Made by a program: the position numbers and the translations under genes
The notes under the pieces: generated by a model
The model's database searches: none
Told to the model about the DNA's origin: nothing
Seen by the model: the letters and a program-made list of their open reading frames with translations, nothing else
In this document: in pieces, positions 62,758 through 64,000 of the stretch
Numbering within the stretch: the stretch's first letter is position 1
Layout: every line of letters starts with the position of its first letter
Assembly: GCF_900090305.1 (NCBI RefSeq)
Contig: NZ_LT607751.1
Location: 2,232,001 to 2,296,000, forward strand
DNA: 64,000 bases
Direction: 5' to 3'
Source of the DNA: Micromonospora siamensis
Lineage (GTDB): Bacteria; Actinomycetota; Actinomycetes; Mycobacteriales; Micromonosporaceae

Positions 62758-64000
<1,243 letters not shown>

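Overview
The window is very GC-rich actinobacterial DNA, most likely from Micromonospora or a close relative. The evidence is heavy G/C use at third codon positions, many GTG starts, GTGA/ATGA stop-start overlaps, several probable leaderless promoters, mycothiol- and F420-type enzyme families, and the Xre-DUF397 and DUF574 methyltransferase families typical of this group. No rRNA, tRNA, CRISPR array or insertion sequence was seen.

Backbone. Three blocks follow the gene order that I recall from the Mycobacterium tuberculosis Rv2870c-Rv2839c region: (a) dxr, rip1/rseP, ispG and a DUF4081-GNAT gene at 10.7-15.3 kb; (b) a GlnA-like ligase, aldehyde dehydrogenase, SDR and PuuD-like hydrolase at 44.6-48.8 kb, followed by map at 53.0 kb; (c) ferritin-like genes divergent from rimP-nusA-ylxR-infB at 59.4-64.0 kb. 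Block (a) supplies two MEP isoprenoid enzymes with a site-2 protease between them. Block (c) is the ribosome-maturation, antitermination and initiation-factor operon, cut off by the window end inside infB.

Accessory DNA sits between and around these blocks. 0-6.7 kb: the 3' end of a giant RHS/YD-repeat polymorphic toxin gene with an embedded ricin-type lectin domain, a HINT autoprotease and a YwqJ-like deaminase tip, immediately followed by a SUKH-3 immunity gene. 6.7-10.7 kb: small conserved proteins, an Xre/DUF5753-DUF397 pair, a second methionine aminopeptidase divergent from an Xre regulator, and a Uma2-family nuclease. 15.4-28.4 kb: a degenerate ABC ATPase-YhgE-TetR operon, a fused four-domain ABC exporter, an Old Yellow Enzyme, an SLC1/DAACS symporter preceded by a Cys-containing leader peptide, a GST-like reductase, a DUF998 membrane protein and a thiolase. 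28.9-34.2 kb: a DUF574 methyltransferase linked to a PAS-GGDEF-EAL protein, a DUF456 membrane protein and an APC permease. 34.2-44.3 kb: small enzymes and one-component regulators, namely a MerR/MFS/oxidoreductase/hydrolase module, an ArsR/SRPBCC/MDMPI module, methyltransferase, DinB, VOC, GNAT and HIT-like genes. 49-59.4 kb: a hybrid sensor kinase-receiver-SpoIIE phosphatase-ATPase protein facing a STAS antagonist gene, then map, a VIT/CCC1 transporter, a Ddn-like F420 protein and a PadR-ABC-FtsX exporter operon.

Regulatory DNA is readable in several places: perfect palindromes in front of the TetR, MerR and PadR operons, a duplicated dyad around the ArsR promoter, hairpins between four convergent gene pairs, and a long hairpin just upstream of infB. 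The most interesting items are the deaminase toxin that appears to lack its catalytic glutamate, the probable cysteine-responsive leader peptide before the SLC1 symporter, the ATPases with broken catalytic motifs, and the all-in-one partner-switching kinase. All functional calls are from reading the sequence; no database search was possible.
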